Origin: Phlegmacium glaucopus
Lineage: Eukaryota > Basidiomycota > Agaricomycetes > Agaricales > Cortinariaceae
NCBI GenBank assembly: GCA_015039465.1
Contig: MU130696.1
Coordinates: forward strand, 558,001-622,000
Length of the DNA stretch: 64,000 nt
Direction: 5' to 3'
Below the pieces are notes generated by a model that saw nothing but the letters and a program-made list of their open reading frames with translations, was not told where the DNA came from and did not search any database. The translations under genes were made by a program, and so were the position numbers. Positions 11,062-22,245 of this stretch are shown one piece after another (position 1 is the first letter of the stretch; each line of letters opens with the position of its first letter).

Positions 11062-14000
11062 TCATTGACCTGTATCCATTCCGTTGGATGATTCCTGATT
11101 TGTACTTGAAGCTTTCTTTGCTCGTCTTTCTATTAAAAATGCCTCAATTCGGGCCTTGAGCTCAGGAACTACAAAATAATTCAAGTTAGTATACGGTTGT
11201 GTAGAATCGAGATATTGCGGTTTACCAGGAGTAACCTCCTCAATTGTCAATGGAGAACGGTTAAATGGGTCTTTAGAGTCGGACAACAGATGGGACTTTA
11301 TCGTGGCGCGGTCGAGAATGGTCTTGGATGATGGTAAACAGACCGGATCTCGCATTACAGTGAACATCAATGGATCTTGTGTTATGATATGAAGTCAACA
11401 TATATCGAAGATAAAAATGAAAGGTGCCATACCCAAGAACTCATCTGGAAGTTCTCCAAGGTCTTCCTCTGCCTCCAAAGCCGCCTTGGCTTCTTCCACC
11501 TTGACTACGAAGGTTCGCAGCTCCATAACCTCAGTCTCGCTCTTTATACCGCGCTTGACAGCGATCGCTTCAGCGCTCTCGAAAAGCTCCTTCGTGTAAC
11601 TGCGTCCATCACCTGCCACGGCCTGTATGAATTGGGGTTGATCGCTCAGATTAAGGAACACTTGTATGATGTCGCTGAGCAATTCTTTCGGGCTAAACTT
11701 GAGCTTTTCTGGATCGCGTACTCTGAGCTCTTGATATCTGGGACCAACCAAGACTTGTAGATTGTAGTCTAACATCGCCGCCAGACGGTCAACAATTTCA
11801 GGCATCATAAATGGTGCCTTGGTTTCTGCCGTGAAAATCTTGAGTAATTCCACAGTTGACCGACCAAGTGTAATATAACTTGATGCGTGACGTTCTAGCG
11901 AACGAAGTGTTGATTCACGTTCACGTCGATATTCTCCTGATTGGGATTTCCATCTGGCTTGGTCATCCATTTCAACTTGGATATTATGGATTTGGGTGAG
12001 TTCGCTCAAGGACTCGTCCATGAGATAAGTGACATCGTTAATCATGAGATTGACGAAACGGACGAATTTGTCAACCTTCCTGATGGGCCTTGAGACAGGC
12101 GACAGTGATAATGCATGCAAGAATACATACCTAGCTTCTATATTGAGTGCTTCTCTATGGGTCGGATTGTCCCAAACAACTTTCAAAATATATGATATAT
12201 TTCGTCTGTGAAGAAACTGTCAGAGGGTCAAAAAAGGGTGATCGTTCATATTGACCTTGCGTCTAGAATGAAAGATGAAAATAAATTGCAGAAGTTTAAC
12301 ACCATAAATCTGCACCTACTAAATTTGTCGTAGAATTGCGAGCTTGCACCAGTCTGTTCAACCTCTGCACATGCATATAGGAGTCAGAGAATATTTACAA
12401 GATAGCCAGAAACGCACCTATGTAGAAATTCATCAACGCAGGCATGAGGTGCTTCAAAGCCAAAGGATGAGAATTCAACAAATTCCCTAGAATGCCGTTT
12501 CGCTCTCGACCATAACCCCATATACTCATAAAAAGCACCTAATAATGCCCCAAGTAATGAGCTGAGATGAACCTAGAGACAATTTAAGCAAAGCGTACAT
12601 CGTTGATTTTAGATTTCAAGAAAGGGTTTTTGATATACCACGTTGAGGTCAAGAAGGTGAGAACAAAAGTCATAAGTTCAACCTTTCCTGCAAGCTCGAA
12701 CTTTTCAGGCGCCGACCTTGTGATTTCTCTGATCAGCCAAAATTATCAACGCTCGTTATACCCGAGACTCACTGAACAGCGAAGAACAGATAATCAACGA
12801 TGTCTTCAACGATGTATTCTGGGAGCGCCCTGAAAGACATAAGGACTTCTTGGGGTAGAGGCAACCTAGAACGAACAGCTTTTAGAAAAGGAGCACCTTC
12901 ATCCAAAATGATACGGCACATACTCGACTAAAGGGCTGGGATGTATTTTCTTAGGATCGACCTGGCGAATGAGCCAAGTGGAGAGGAAGTTGGTAAAGCC
13001 AATAGAACGAAACATCATTTCCGGGTCGAGCAAACCGGCCTCAAATGTCAATTGCTGCGATCGGATTTTGCCTTGTTCATTCTTCACATGGTTGATAGCC
13101 GCTTCAGTGCGAGCTTGCAATGGACTCTATGTTAGAAGGTTGTCAGATCCAGAAGACATTGGATTCATAAATAACTTGTACCCCCATCCATGACCCATCA
13201 CCATTCAGCATATCAAGATGCCGCTGAAGATCATCGATATGTTTCGCCAGGTTATTGTAGTTTTGTATGGTCTGGAGATATCCATGATGACTCATGGCGA
13301 TTGCAATATAGAAGATGTTAGAGATGAAGTTCGGAGGAGCACCTGAGAAATTATAGTACATCAATTACCAGGCATGAAAAAATCGTTCCGAGTAGATGAC
13401 AGACCGTCAGGTGTCTTATGCGCATCTTCCCATTGCTGCGCCTCTTCACTCGTGGCCTTGATCCGAGTTTCCTCCTTTACATCTATGCGGGACGTATGAG
13501 CATAGTACAACGAGTCTATGCGATCCATCTGTAGCGACAATTAGATAAATTGACGCCGCTAAGATTACGTCATACCTTAGTATAATTGGCATCTATAAAA
13601 GGTTCTGCAAATCGTAGCAGAATGGCTTGCATATTCAACATGAAACTGTCAGAAGCAACCGTCGTTGGATCAACCTTAACAGTCATCAGAGGCTGAGGTC
13701 AGCTAGTTAGTCAGGACAAACGCACTTGCATGCCAGTTCTTTTGACATTCAACGACACAACACGAGCAAAGTAATCTAGAACGGCTTCTCGCGATTCTGC
13801 GGAAGCTCTGACAAGCGTATTGAAGATCTGGAAAAGTGAGGACTGTCCAAGATTCCATGAGTTTACCAGTTAAGCTAACCAATGGTAATGGTTTGACAGA
13901 CCTGGAGGCTCTTCAGTGTACCCCTGAGGCTGGCAAAGGAAGACTCGATGTCGTCCCTCGACCGCCTCTCAGGTTCTGAGAAATATGTTTGCGCGATGCC

Positions 14001-15548
14001 TGGCTAAAAACCGAACACTCGATGTTAAAAAAAGAAGATAGAGATAATAAAAAACTAACCCATTCCAGAGAAAACACGCCCAGGCGGCAAAGTGGACCAA
14101 GAAGTGACACTCTCTCAAAGGTCGCAGCTGTCGCACCCGGGGGGTTCCATTCCTCCATCCTTGTGATCATTGTCGCAATACTTTTCACAGAGACCAAAAC
14201 TTCCAACCCACTGATAACACCGCGCCAGCTAGCATCGCCTCCACCCAAACCTTCTGGCCTGAAAAGCGACTCATGAAACAGGAGTTGGCGAACAACAGGA
14301 CCAAGTATTTCATCCATCTCATTGTCAGGTTCGAAACGGCGGGCGAGATCTTGCAAGAATAGGTCGATATCCGAAGGAGAAAGGCAGCTAGGGTTAGTAG
14401 AGGTGTTGGACAGCAAAGGGGCGGATAACGAGGAGAGAGAGAGAAGGGGTGCCACTAGCTCAGGCGGTCCTAGACGTCGGCTGGGATTTACTTGGTAAGA
14501 AATCTATCATGTTAACAGGGTATGAGAACGTACCCAGATGGCTGGGGGAACATGTCAGGTTCTTGCAAAGTAAGCCCCGTATAACTGATCACCAATTCGC
14601 GTATCCTCTCCAAGCGATCAAGGGCATTCTGTGTATCGACTGGCGTGTATCCCTATGAAAGATGCGAATGTGTGAACATGTATATTTGTTGCTTCTTCAA
14701 AACATTTCACCTTTTTTATCACTGTCGAGCGAACCGCATTTAGTCTTTTCCAACAACCAACCAGATACTCAAAAATCGATTGTTGCGGAGGTAAAGATAC
14801 CAGTACGGGGAGGTAATCCAACTCGTCTCTATTTGGATAAGAAATGGTTCGATGATTTTCGATGATTCAGCATCGATACGCTCATGAGTAAAAGGCGGTG
14901 CCTCACGTCATTATTTGCGGATTAAGTTCAAGTCTGGATATTAGCAATCGATCCAGAATGTCAATAGTAACTTTTTCTAGGGCTGTGAGCATATCAAATC
15001 AGGGTTTGTGAATTGGTCGTGGCACAGATTGACTCGCAGATGCCTTCGGATGCCAACTCTAGGGCAAGGTACTTGAGCCACACAATCTCATAACCGCTTT
15101 TCTCAGCTGTTTGTTGCTAAATTGAATGGTGTCTTAGTATTGATCACATGAAGTTCAAGAAGACGAAGGATACCTCCAAAGTGACTTTTAAAATACTACT
15201 GATGGATTCATCTTCCCAAGCTGCAAGGTCAAGTTTTGTCACTGTTGTTTTCTTCTTTGCAAGACCAAGAGCGGGGCGTGGAGAAGGGGTGGTCGGCACT
15301 TGAGAAGCGGCAGAAGTAGAGGGTCGAGGGATTGGTTTGGGTTTGGCAGTTGCGGGAGGTGGGTCTGCACCAGGCGCCGAGGAGCCAGATGCAGAAGACG
15401 AAGGAGTTGCACCTGTATTTTGCTGCAGCTTTGCTAGCCTCTTCAAACGAATCTAAGGCAGCACAGTGAGCGTTTCTTGTATATGCATATTTTGTGAGGT
15501 ACATACACGATCGGCATCATCTTGAGGTGTAGGTCCATTGTCGCTCAT
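11062..15548 (-). CDS. UFD2: Ubiquitin conjugation factor E4 (U-box ligase)
   Basis: UFD2 extends ubiquitin chains on substrates already carrying a few ubiquitins and works with Cdc48. The N-terminus (MSDNGPTPQDDADR) is followed by a low-complexity Ser/Ala/Pro-rich linker of about 80 residues. The long helical Ufd2 core comes next, ending with stretches such as LAAMLDYNLQVLVGPRYQEL and SPKELLSDIIQVFLNLSDQ. The C-terminal U-box contains FTVMRDPVCLPSSKTILDRA and KDPFNRSPLTIEEV, matching the E4 U-box that binds the E2. At least a dozen introns are present. The start was chosen because it lies directly upstream of the frame running into the linker, with a splice to RLKRLAKLQQ, and because it leaves about 115 bp to the divergent bL35m gene. 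Domain content and length (around 1,100 residues) fit the fungal family. Confidence 0.93.
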
Positions 15549-15664
15549 GGTAAATCTGAAAATCAAAGAATTCGCTGTGGGCTCAGGTCTTGATCTGATC
15601 ACGTGGCAAGTCTTGTACTTGCATTGAAGATTGCATTGAAGACTCTCTTTCCGGATTTCTAATA

Positions 15665-16038
15665 ATGTTCTCTGCCACTCTATGCTCATGTCTTCGGACA
15701 AGCCAGCCCAGATTCTCTGCGATAGCCACCCCGCTGGGTCGCCTCTTCTCGTCCACCCCAATCAATGAAGCCGGTTACAAAATGAAATCACATTCAGGTG
15801 CCAAAAAACGATGGCGGTCGCTGGCATCAGGTAACTCTTTTAAACGCGTGCGTGAATTTATGAATTATATTGTATGCGAAATCTTATCTATACAGATCCA
15901 TAGGCAAAAGCTTTTCATTCGCATTTGAACGTTGCGAAAAGTCCTGCACAAAAAAACAGGTTGAGCACGACCGCCTATTCAAACCCTTCTCAGACACACA
16001 AGCTGAAGAAACTACTTCTTCCTTATGGTACACATTGA
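15665..16038 (+). CDS. MRPL35: Mitochondrial large-subunit ribosomal protein bL35m
   Basis: The product is a small basic protein of the mitochondrial ribosome. A presequence of about 30 residues rich in Ser and Arg (MFSATLCSCLRTSQPRFSAI) is followed by the family core KMKSHSGAKKRWRSLASG, then NSFKR, AKAFHSHLNVAKSPAQKNR and SQTHKLKKLLLPYGTH. The family match fixes the intron at 15848-15903 (donor gtgcgt after AAACGC). A nearer donor at the GTAACT after GCATCAG cannot restore this frame. Length is about 105 residues. A different open frame runs across exon 2 and beyond (15870-16121) but matches nothing and is treated as a shadow. The gene shares a short divergent promoter with UFD2. Confidence 0.88.
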
Positions 16039-17055
16039 TCAACCGTGTAGATAATATGCTAGTGAGCACCTATGTTATATGCTTCTCGGCTCACACCCAA
16101 TTCTCTTTCGGTTACAGATAGATAAATATATTCGAGCCTACCTGAGTAATAACGGCAATCCTCCGATACAACAAAAAGCTACTCCTCATCTCTTTGGCCG
16201 AAACCAACTACACATTTAACTCGCTGGCGTTGATCAGACATCTTACAAGTTCGCACGCATCACGGTTTACTGCATCTCTCCCCAGCTACCAGCTAGACAT
16301 TTGTTCAAAACCTTCCTCGAGAAAGAGAACAAGACTGATGATCGTTCCCTTACAAATCTCGCATGTTCTTTCGCTATAAAAATACAATGTTGTGGAGGGG
16401 TATATATGCAGTCAGAGAAAATGGTCCAAGTTATGCAAGTACGATTCACATTACCTACCTCATTTTTGCACTGGTAATTTTGTGTGGACTGGGCGGTTCG
16501 GTTTCGTTGAGTCCTTTTTTCGTGCCCGACTCGAAAATATGCTTCTGTCTTGTGTCATGGGTCTTGGGCCATGCTTTCAATCCCCTCCTCCCTGACGATG
16601 CTGGCATGATGTCAGAGACGTTGCCTACGACGGTTATAAAATGTACGGCAGATGGGAGTATCAATTCATTACTTTCACAACTAAGATGTTGCTTCCATGT
16701 GACAAACTATCTGCCTTCCATCTGAGCTGATTCGGAGTGAAGAGCAGAGAGGAGAGCAACATACAAGGTATGTAACTTTAAACTTGTGTTCTTCATTTCT
16801 GTGCATCAAATGTGGCAAGCTTTCTGTCATATCGTCGAGGCTTTCGTCACCAAGTGACTTGTGTAGATGGCCATGGAAGCCTCCCGATGATTCCGCACGT
16901 GGGCAGGAAAGGATTACGGAGCACCCCATTTGTCAGCAGTTGGGAACGAGTCCTGTGCAAGTCCTGTGCAAGGTTGGACGCGTCAGCTCTTCATTTCCTA
17001 TATAACCCCAGACTCTTTCCTTCTTTCCTTTCTTTCCTATTTCCATTCAAATACC
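16039..17055. other. Intergenic region with unproven open frames
   Basis: Several short open frames (16194-16379, 16363-16725) are present and one can be linked across an intron-like gtgagc...ttacag stretch near 16064-16121. None resembles a known family and stops interrupt any long model. The last 60 bp contain a clear promoter for the AN1 gene. Confidence 0.4.
16999..17005 (+). promoter_or_regulatory. TATA box and CT-rich initiator of the AN1 gene
   Basis: TATATAA lies about 50 bp before the start codon and is followed by a pyrimidine-rich tract (about 17010-17050), a common arrangement at highly expressed basidiomycete genes. The start codon context is ACCATGG. Confidence 0.5.
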
Positions 17056-18296
17056 ATGGCTTCCTCATCTACCCCACAAGACCGTGACAATCAACTTCTT
17101 GCAGTTGGAAAGCAGTGCTCCCACCCAATATGCCTCCTCGTCGATTTTCTACCTTTCAAATGCCACCACTGCGAACTTTCTTTCTGCCAGGAACATTTCA
17201 AGGTTGATGATCACAAATGTCCGAAATATGATGAGAGCAAACATAATCGAGTCGCCCCCAACTGTTTGTCCGATTCATCCGAACCACACTGTAACATGTA
17301 CTCATGTGGTATTTTCTGTTAGGCCCTCTTTGCAACATCCCAGTTGCTGTTCGTCCGGGTCAAGACCCGAATATTCGTATGGACATGCACTTGGAGAAGG
17401 AATGCTCCGTTATGACAGGCAAAGTCAAGTCAAAGTCAACGCCCGTCTGTGCAAGAGGAAACTGCAAGAAAGTACTCTTTTCTCCTATTCGCTGCGATGT
17501 ACGTTGCTCCTTCTTATGCTTTCTAATTACCTTTCTCTAATCGCATGCTCTGATACAACAGAAATGCAAAGCTCAGTTTTGCGCTGCTCATCGCTTTCCC
17601 CAAGACCATAATTGCTCTACCCCAGCACAGTCCAGTTCCGCCGCTCGACTTGCTAACCTCAGTGCTGGAGCCAGGAACATCAACTCGAAGGCTTCATTAG
17701 CCGGTGCTGCAGCTGTGGGTGCCGTCAAGAAATCAGTGGCTTCCGCTGCCGCTTCCACCTCTCGACCATTCCAAGCCCAACCCTCTGCTTCATCATCCAA
17801 GCCTTCTCTCCCCTTTAACAAGACTGATCGGTAGGTACCTTTCCCTTTATAATTCCAAGTTCTCGCTCATCAAGCACCAGTCTTTCCGTTCTTCCTTCAT
17901 CTACCAACACTGTTACGACTCAACCCGACGTTGATCCTAATCCTACGGCACCCAACACTGGTAATATCAATAATGACACTAACAATAAACCACAACCTAT
18001 CATCGACGCCCTGTCGTTTATCCCACGACCCATATTCGCGTCCGCCTAATCCTCCAACTGTATTTTGTCTACCATGGCTCCTACCACACTTGTATTTATA
18101 GACGTGCAAGATCAGAGCGAGAAAGTCGAGTAAGGGCCATGCAGGCCAGGGCAAAGAAAGGGGTATGTGGCCTCGGAACAATGTTATATTTTATTCTTAC
18201 ATTTAGCTGCAGCTGTTGAGTGAGGGGGAAAGGGCTATCTTGGCAGCCGAAGAGGCTGCGATTGAACAAGATAAAAAAGAATGTGTAATCATGTAG
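17056..18296 (+). CDS. AN1-type zinc-finger protein with C-terminal CaaX box
   Basis: The protein resembles the ZFAND2/AIRAP family, adaptors linking ubiquitin, p97/Cdc48 and proteasomes during proteotoxic stress. Two AN1 fingers are visible: CSHPICLLVDFLPFKCHHC with FCQEHFKVDDHKC, and CARGNCKKVLFSPIRC continuing KCKAQFCAAHRFPQDHNC. A Ser/Ala-rich linker (AARLANLSAGARNINSKASL) and a Ser/Thr/Asn-rich stretch follow. A helical tail ESRVRAMQARAKKG, LQLLSEGERAILAAEEAAIE resembles a ubiquitin-interacting helix. The last residues are ECVIM, a canonical CaaX farnesylation box. Introns are phase-consistent; the donor before the RARSERESR exon is uncertain (gtccgc at 18040 fits the phase). If another donor is used the linker changes but not the fingers or tail. 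Confidence 0.85.
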
Positions 18297-18820
18297 TTGT
18301 TGATTGTTGGGACATTCTGGCACACTGCGGGTGGTAGGCTTCAGGAATGTCCTTCAGTACTATATTTTTTTTAATTCTCAACAATCTATTTGCAATGCAA
18401 ATTTGAATAGAGTTCCAATGGTACATCTTGGATACATTTAAAATGTATTTCAAACTAAATATGAGGAGTTAGTCTTAGAGTACAGATATTTCCTGCCCTG
18501 AATACATAGAACAAAACATGATCTGGTATGGTAGAATTCTTTTTGCATGTTGGATGGCCTATGTGCTATGCTTCATGGAATATGCCAGGCAAATACAACA
18601 TGAGCCCTGTGCTTATGAGACTGCAAGCCCAACACTGCTTATCAAAGTATGTCTATACTGATCAGCTACTGTCAATGTTTATAAAAACATGTACTTAAAT
18701 TCAAATTTTCAGACATACTATTACATGCTTGTGAGGGTCTGGATGTTCTGCACTAAGTAGCTTCTTCTTCCTCATATCCATAATGCTCTACCTCATCCCA
18801 TGGATTCCCACCTTCCCTGA
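18297..18820. other. Intergenic region containing decayed TPR units
   Basis: The left part is A/T-rich with no gene. From about 18720 to 18820 the reverse strand carries recognisable but frame-broken remnants of the TPR coding repeat of the adjacent STAND gene, such as TGCAGAACATCCAGACCCTC, lying beyond the current stop codon. Confidence 0.55.
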
Positions 18821-21800
18821 TTAAAGTATGTACTGTCTGGACTTCCATGCTTGTGAGGGTGGATGTTCTGCATCAAGTAGTCTCTTCCTCATGTCCATGA
18901 CTTGAACTTCCAGTTCATCTGCTTCATCCCATCTCCCCTGATGATGGTATGTGCTTGCTAGATTTCTCATACTTGTAAGGGTGGATGGGTGTTCTGCACC
19001 AAGCAACTTCTTCCTCATGCCCATAACTTGAACTTCCAGTTGCTCTGCCTCATTTAACCTTCCCTGACTCCAGTATGTACTTGCTAGATTTGCCATGCTT
19101 GTAAGAGTGTCTGGATGTTGTGCACCAAGCAGCTTTTTCCTCATGTTCATGACTTGAACCTCCAGCTCCTCTGCTTCATTCCACCTTTTCTGATTACGGT
19201 ATGTGCTTGCTAGATTTCCCATGCTTGTAAGGGTGGATGGATGTTCTGTACCAAGCAGCTCCCTCCTCATGTTCACAACTTGAACCTTCAACTGCTCTGC
19301 TTTATCCAACCTTCCCTGATTATGGTATGTGCTGGCTAAATTCCCAATGCTTGTGAGGGTGGATGGATGTTGTGCACCAAGCAGCTTCTTCCTCATGTTC
19401 ATGACATGAACTTCCAGTTGCTGTGCTTCATTCCATCTTCCCTGATTATGGTATGTGCTTGCTAGATTTCCCATACTTATGAGGGTGGATGGATGTTCTG
19501 CACCAAGCAGCTTTATCCTCATATCCATGACATAAAGCTCTAGCTGCTCTGCCTCATCCCACCTTCCCTGATTCCAATATGTGCTTGCTAGATTTGCCAT
19601 ACTTGTGAGGGTGTCTGGATGTTGTGCACCAAGTAGGTTCTTTCTCATGTCCATGACTTTAAAATCCAGCTGTTCTGCCTCATTCCATCTTCCTTGAGTA
19701 CGATATGTGCTTGCTATATTTGCCATGCTTGTGAGAGTGTCTGGATGTTCTGCACCAAGCAGCTTCTTCCTCATGTTCATGACTTGAACCTCCAGCTGCT
19801 CTGCCTCATTTAACCTTCCCTGGTTAGAATATGTGCTTGCTAAATTTGCTATGCTTGTGAGGGTGGATGGATGTTCTGCACCAAGCAACTTTTTCCTCAT
19901 ATCCATGACTTGAACATCCAGTTCCTCTGCCTCATTCCACCTTCCCTGGTTCCAGTATGTGCTTGCTAGATTTGCCATGCTTGTAAGGGTGGATGGATGT
20001 TCTGCACCAAGCAAATTTATCCTCATATCCTTGACATGAATCTCCAGCTGTTCTGCCTCATTCCACCTTCCCTGATTCCAGTAGGTGCTTGCTAGATTTC
20101 CCATACTTGTGAGGGTGAATGGATGTTCTCCTCCAAGCAGCTTCTTCCTCATGACCATGACTTGAATATCCAGCTGCTCTGCACTGTTCCAGTCTCCATT
20201 TTCCCCCATTACTAGTGCAAAATTGACATATTTATCATCATAGTACTGCTTGGTAAGTCCCATCTGGCTTTCATATAACTCATTTGCCTTGATATGTGGA
20301 AAAATCAACTGTCGTAATGCATAATCCTGACTTGTAAATGTCCATGGAATTGCACAGGATAAAATTGTGCTTCCCATCTGACACATTCTTTGCTGCTCAA
20401 ATTTTGACATTTGCTCCCGACTCCAACAGTGTACCAGAGGATGAACAGACAACATTTCAGATGATTGTCCTCTTTTCATCAAGGAGAAGGAGAGAAGGAC
20501 AGCAGATCCTTGCCCAAAAATGAAGTCATCCCAGCAACCATCATTGTCCAGGGAAAGCAGAGTATAATCCAGTGAATTGATTGCCTGGGGTAGTTTTTTG
20601 GCTACCTCACTATCAACAACATATTTCCTAGACTCCTCAGCAGCAGACTGGAATATCTCTTTAGAAATATTACTATGATGATAGAAAGCACATATTTGGA
20701 GAATTAGAATTGCAGCCTGGGCTGCTTGTGCATTTCTAGCAGTGGATTGTCCATCAGCTCTCCTTTTTATTTCTTTAAAAGATAGATCCCAAGTCCCATA
20801 CACTGTCTGATCATAATAAGATGCTCCTGTGAATGTAGCATCTGACATAAGAGCCTTATGATGTGAGGAGAGTTGTCTCAGATATTTATTGATATCACAT
20901 TTCCCAGCTTCAATATAAGCACCAGCATGATCAACAGCAAGAGGGATGCAGCCAAGTTCAGTAACAATCCTTTTAGCAGCTTCTAGATGCTGAGCTAATG
21001 GATCCAAACAGCTAGCCTTGAGAAGTAGAGATATAGCATCTAGCTCCTCCATTTCAGTGACCTCAATCATGTTCTCAAATGATACAACCCTTCCCATAGA
21101 TCTGTTTCGGCTGGTAATCAGAATGTTACCTCTGTTACCTGGTGGAATAAACTTGGCCACCACCTCTGGAGGAGGATCATCAGCATTATCAAATACAATC
21201 AACCATTCCTCTTGGATGCAAGATATCCACTGAAGGGTGGATTCAACTGAGCCATCCACACCTGAAATTTGTGCAGCAGGAATGCCAGAGATGCCCTTGA
21301 GAGACATTATAATGCTCTCCTGAGAGGAGGCATCAACCCAGAACACATGTGAAAAACTAGAGAAACAAATGAATCTAGTTTTGTTATGAATAACAATGTG
21401 AAGACACTTACCTGTCAGACCATGCTTCTGTGAACTTGAGACAGACCTGGGTCTTTCCAATCCCTCCCATTCCCCAGAGGAGACAAGAGTGCCTCGCCAT
21501 CCATCTACTCTTAGCATGATGAACAAAAATCCTTTCAAGCTTTTTGAGTATATTTTTTCGTCCAGTGAAGAATGTACTAGAGTTTGGTTTTTGAGTTAAA
21601 GGGATCTTCATCTGCCCTTCACGAGTATTGACAGGGAGGATATTGACATGATAGTTCTGGGGGATAAAAGATGTATAAATCATTAGCATTGCTAAATCAT
21701 TTACACAGCCTACAAGAAAGACTTACAAAAGTGCCGCCAGTGATGAGCGAATTCTGGGCATTTGCGAAGAAACCCGGGCCGGGGTGCTGGGTCCGCTGAT

Positions 21801-22245
21801 CATAAGCCTGAGCAAAAGTCGAGAACACATGGCGTATGCAACGCACTGAGGGATCTAGTTCTGATTCCGTGAATCCCAAGCTGGTTTGCATTATGGCATC
21901 AGGCGAGGAGGATGATTTGCTACAATTTTCTTGCAGATGGGCTACAGAAGCAATGTCACCGGTCGCCAAAGTGGAAACCGAAGCAGTGACTCGGAGTTTT
22001 TGCGCAGTCTGATCGACGATGATGATTGAGTAACTATGCCAATATTATCTATGTGATTGGCTAGGCTGAGTGCTCACAGTAACGCTAGCAGCTTGGAGAA
22101 ATTGAACGCTTGCAGTCGCAGCACTAGCAGGAACGGATGGCATAGGTGGCACAGGGACATCGGTGCTTCGGTGATGGGCAGAGATCTTTGGTTTCTTGGA
22201 CTTGTGGCCAAGTTTTCCAAAGAAACGCTTCATACCGTCGAACAT
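18821..22245 (-). CDS. STAND NTPase: NB-ARC domain with kinesin-light-chain-type TPR array
   Basis: This is an NLR-like signal transduction ATPase, likely in non-self recognition or cell-death signalling by analogy with fungal STAND proteins. Four exons splice in phase: gtgagc...gatcag near 22077-22009, gtaagt...ccccag near 21728-21661, gtaagt...tctag near 21413-21360. The short basic N-terminus (MFDGMKRFFGKLGHKSKKPK) has no known effector domain. A segment ending NAQNSLITGGTF precedes the NB-ARC: Walker A GMGGIGKTQ, Walker B EEWLIVFDNADD, sensor GNILITSRN and GCIPLAVDHAGAY. The C-terminal half holds ten complete 42-residue TPR units of the pattern LGAEHPSTLTSMANLASTYW plus partial first and last units. 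Total length is about 1,080 residues. The last unit is frame-shifted and causes the stop. Repeat units are very similar at DNA level, suggesting recent expansion. Confidence 0.88.
18880..20220 (-). repeat. Tandem 126-bp coding repeats (TPR units)
   Basis: About ten direct repeats of 126 bp encode the 42-residue TPR units. The core GATGTTCTGCACCAAGCAGC (plus strand) recurs with few changes. Further degenerate copies continue left to about 18720. Confidence 0.85.

Noticed and set aside
15870..16121. Open frame across bL35m exon 2 that can be extended by an intron-like stretch
   Set aside because: The other frame gives the full bL35m core motifs and a natural stop at 16038; this frame matches nothing.
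20338..21233. Plus-strand frames inside the STAND gene
   Set aside because: Antisense shadows of the NB-ARC/TPR coding sequence.
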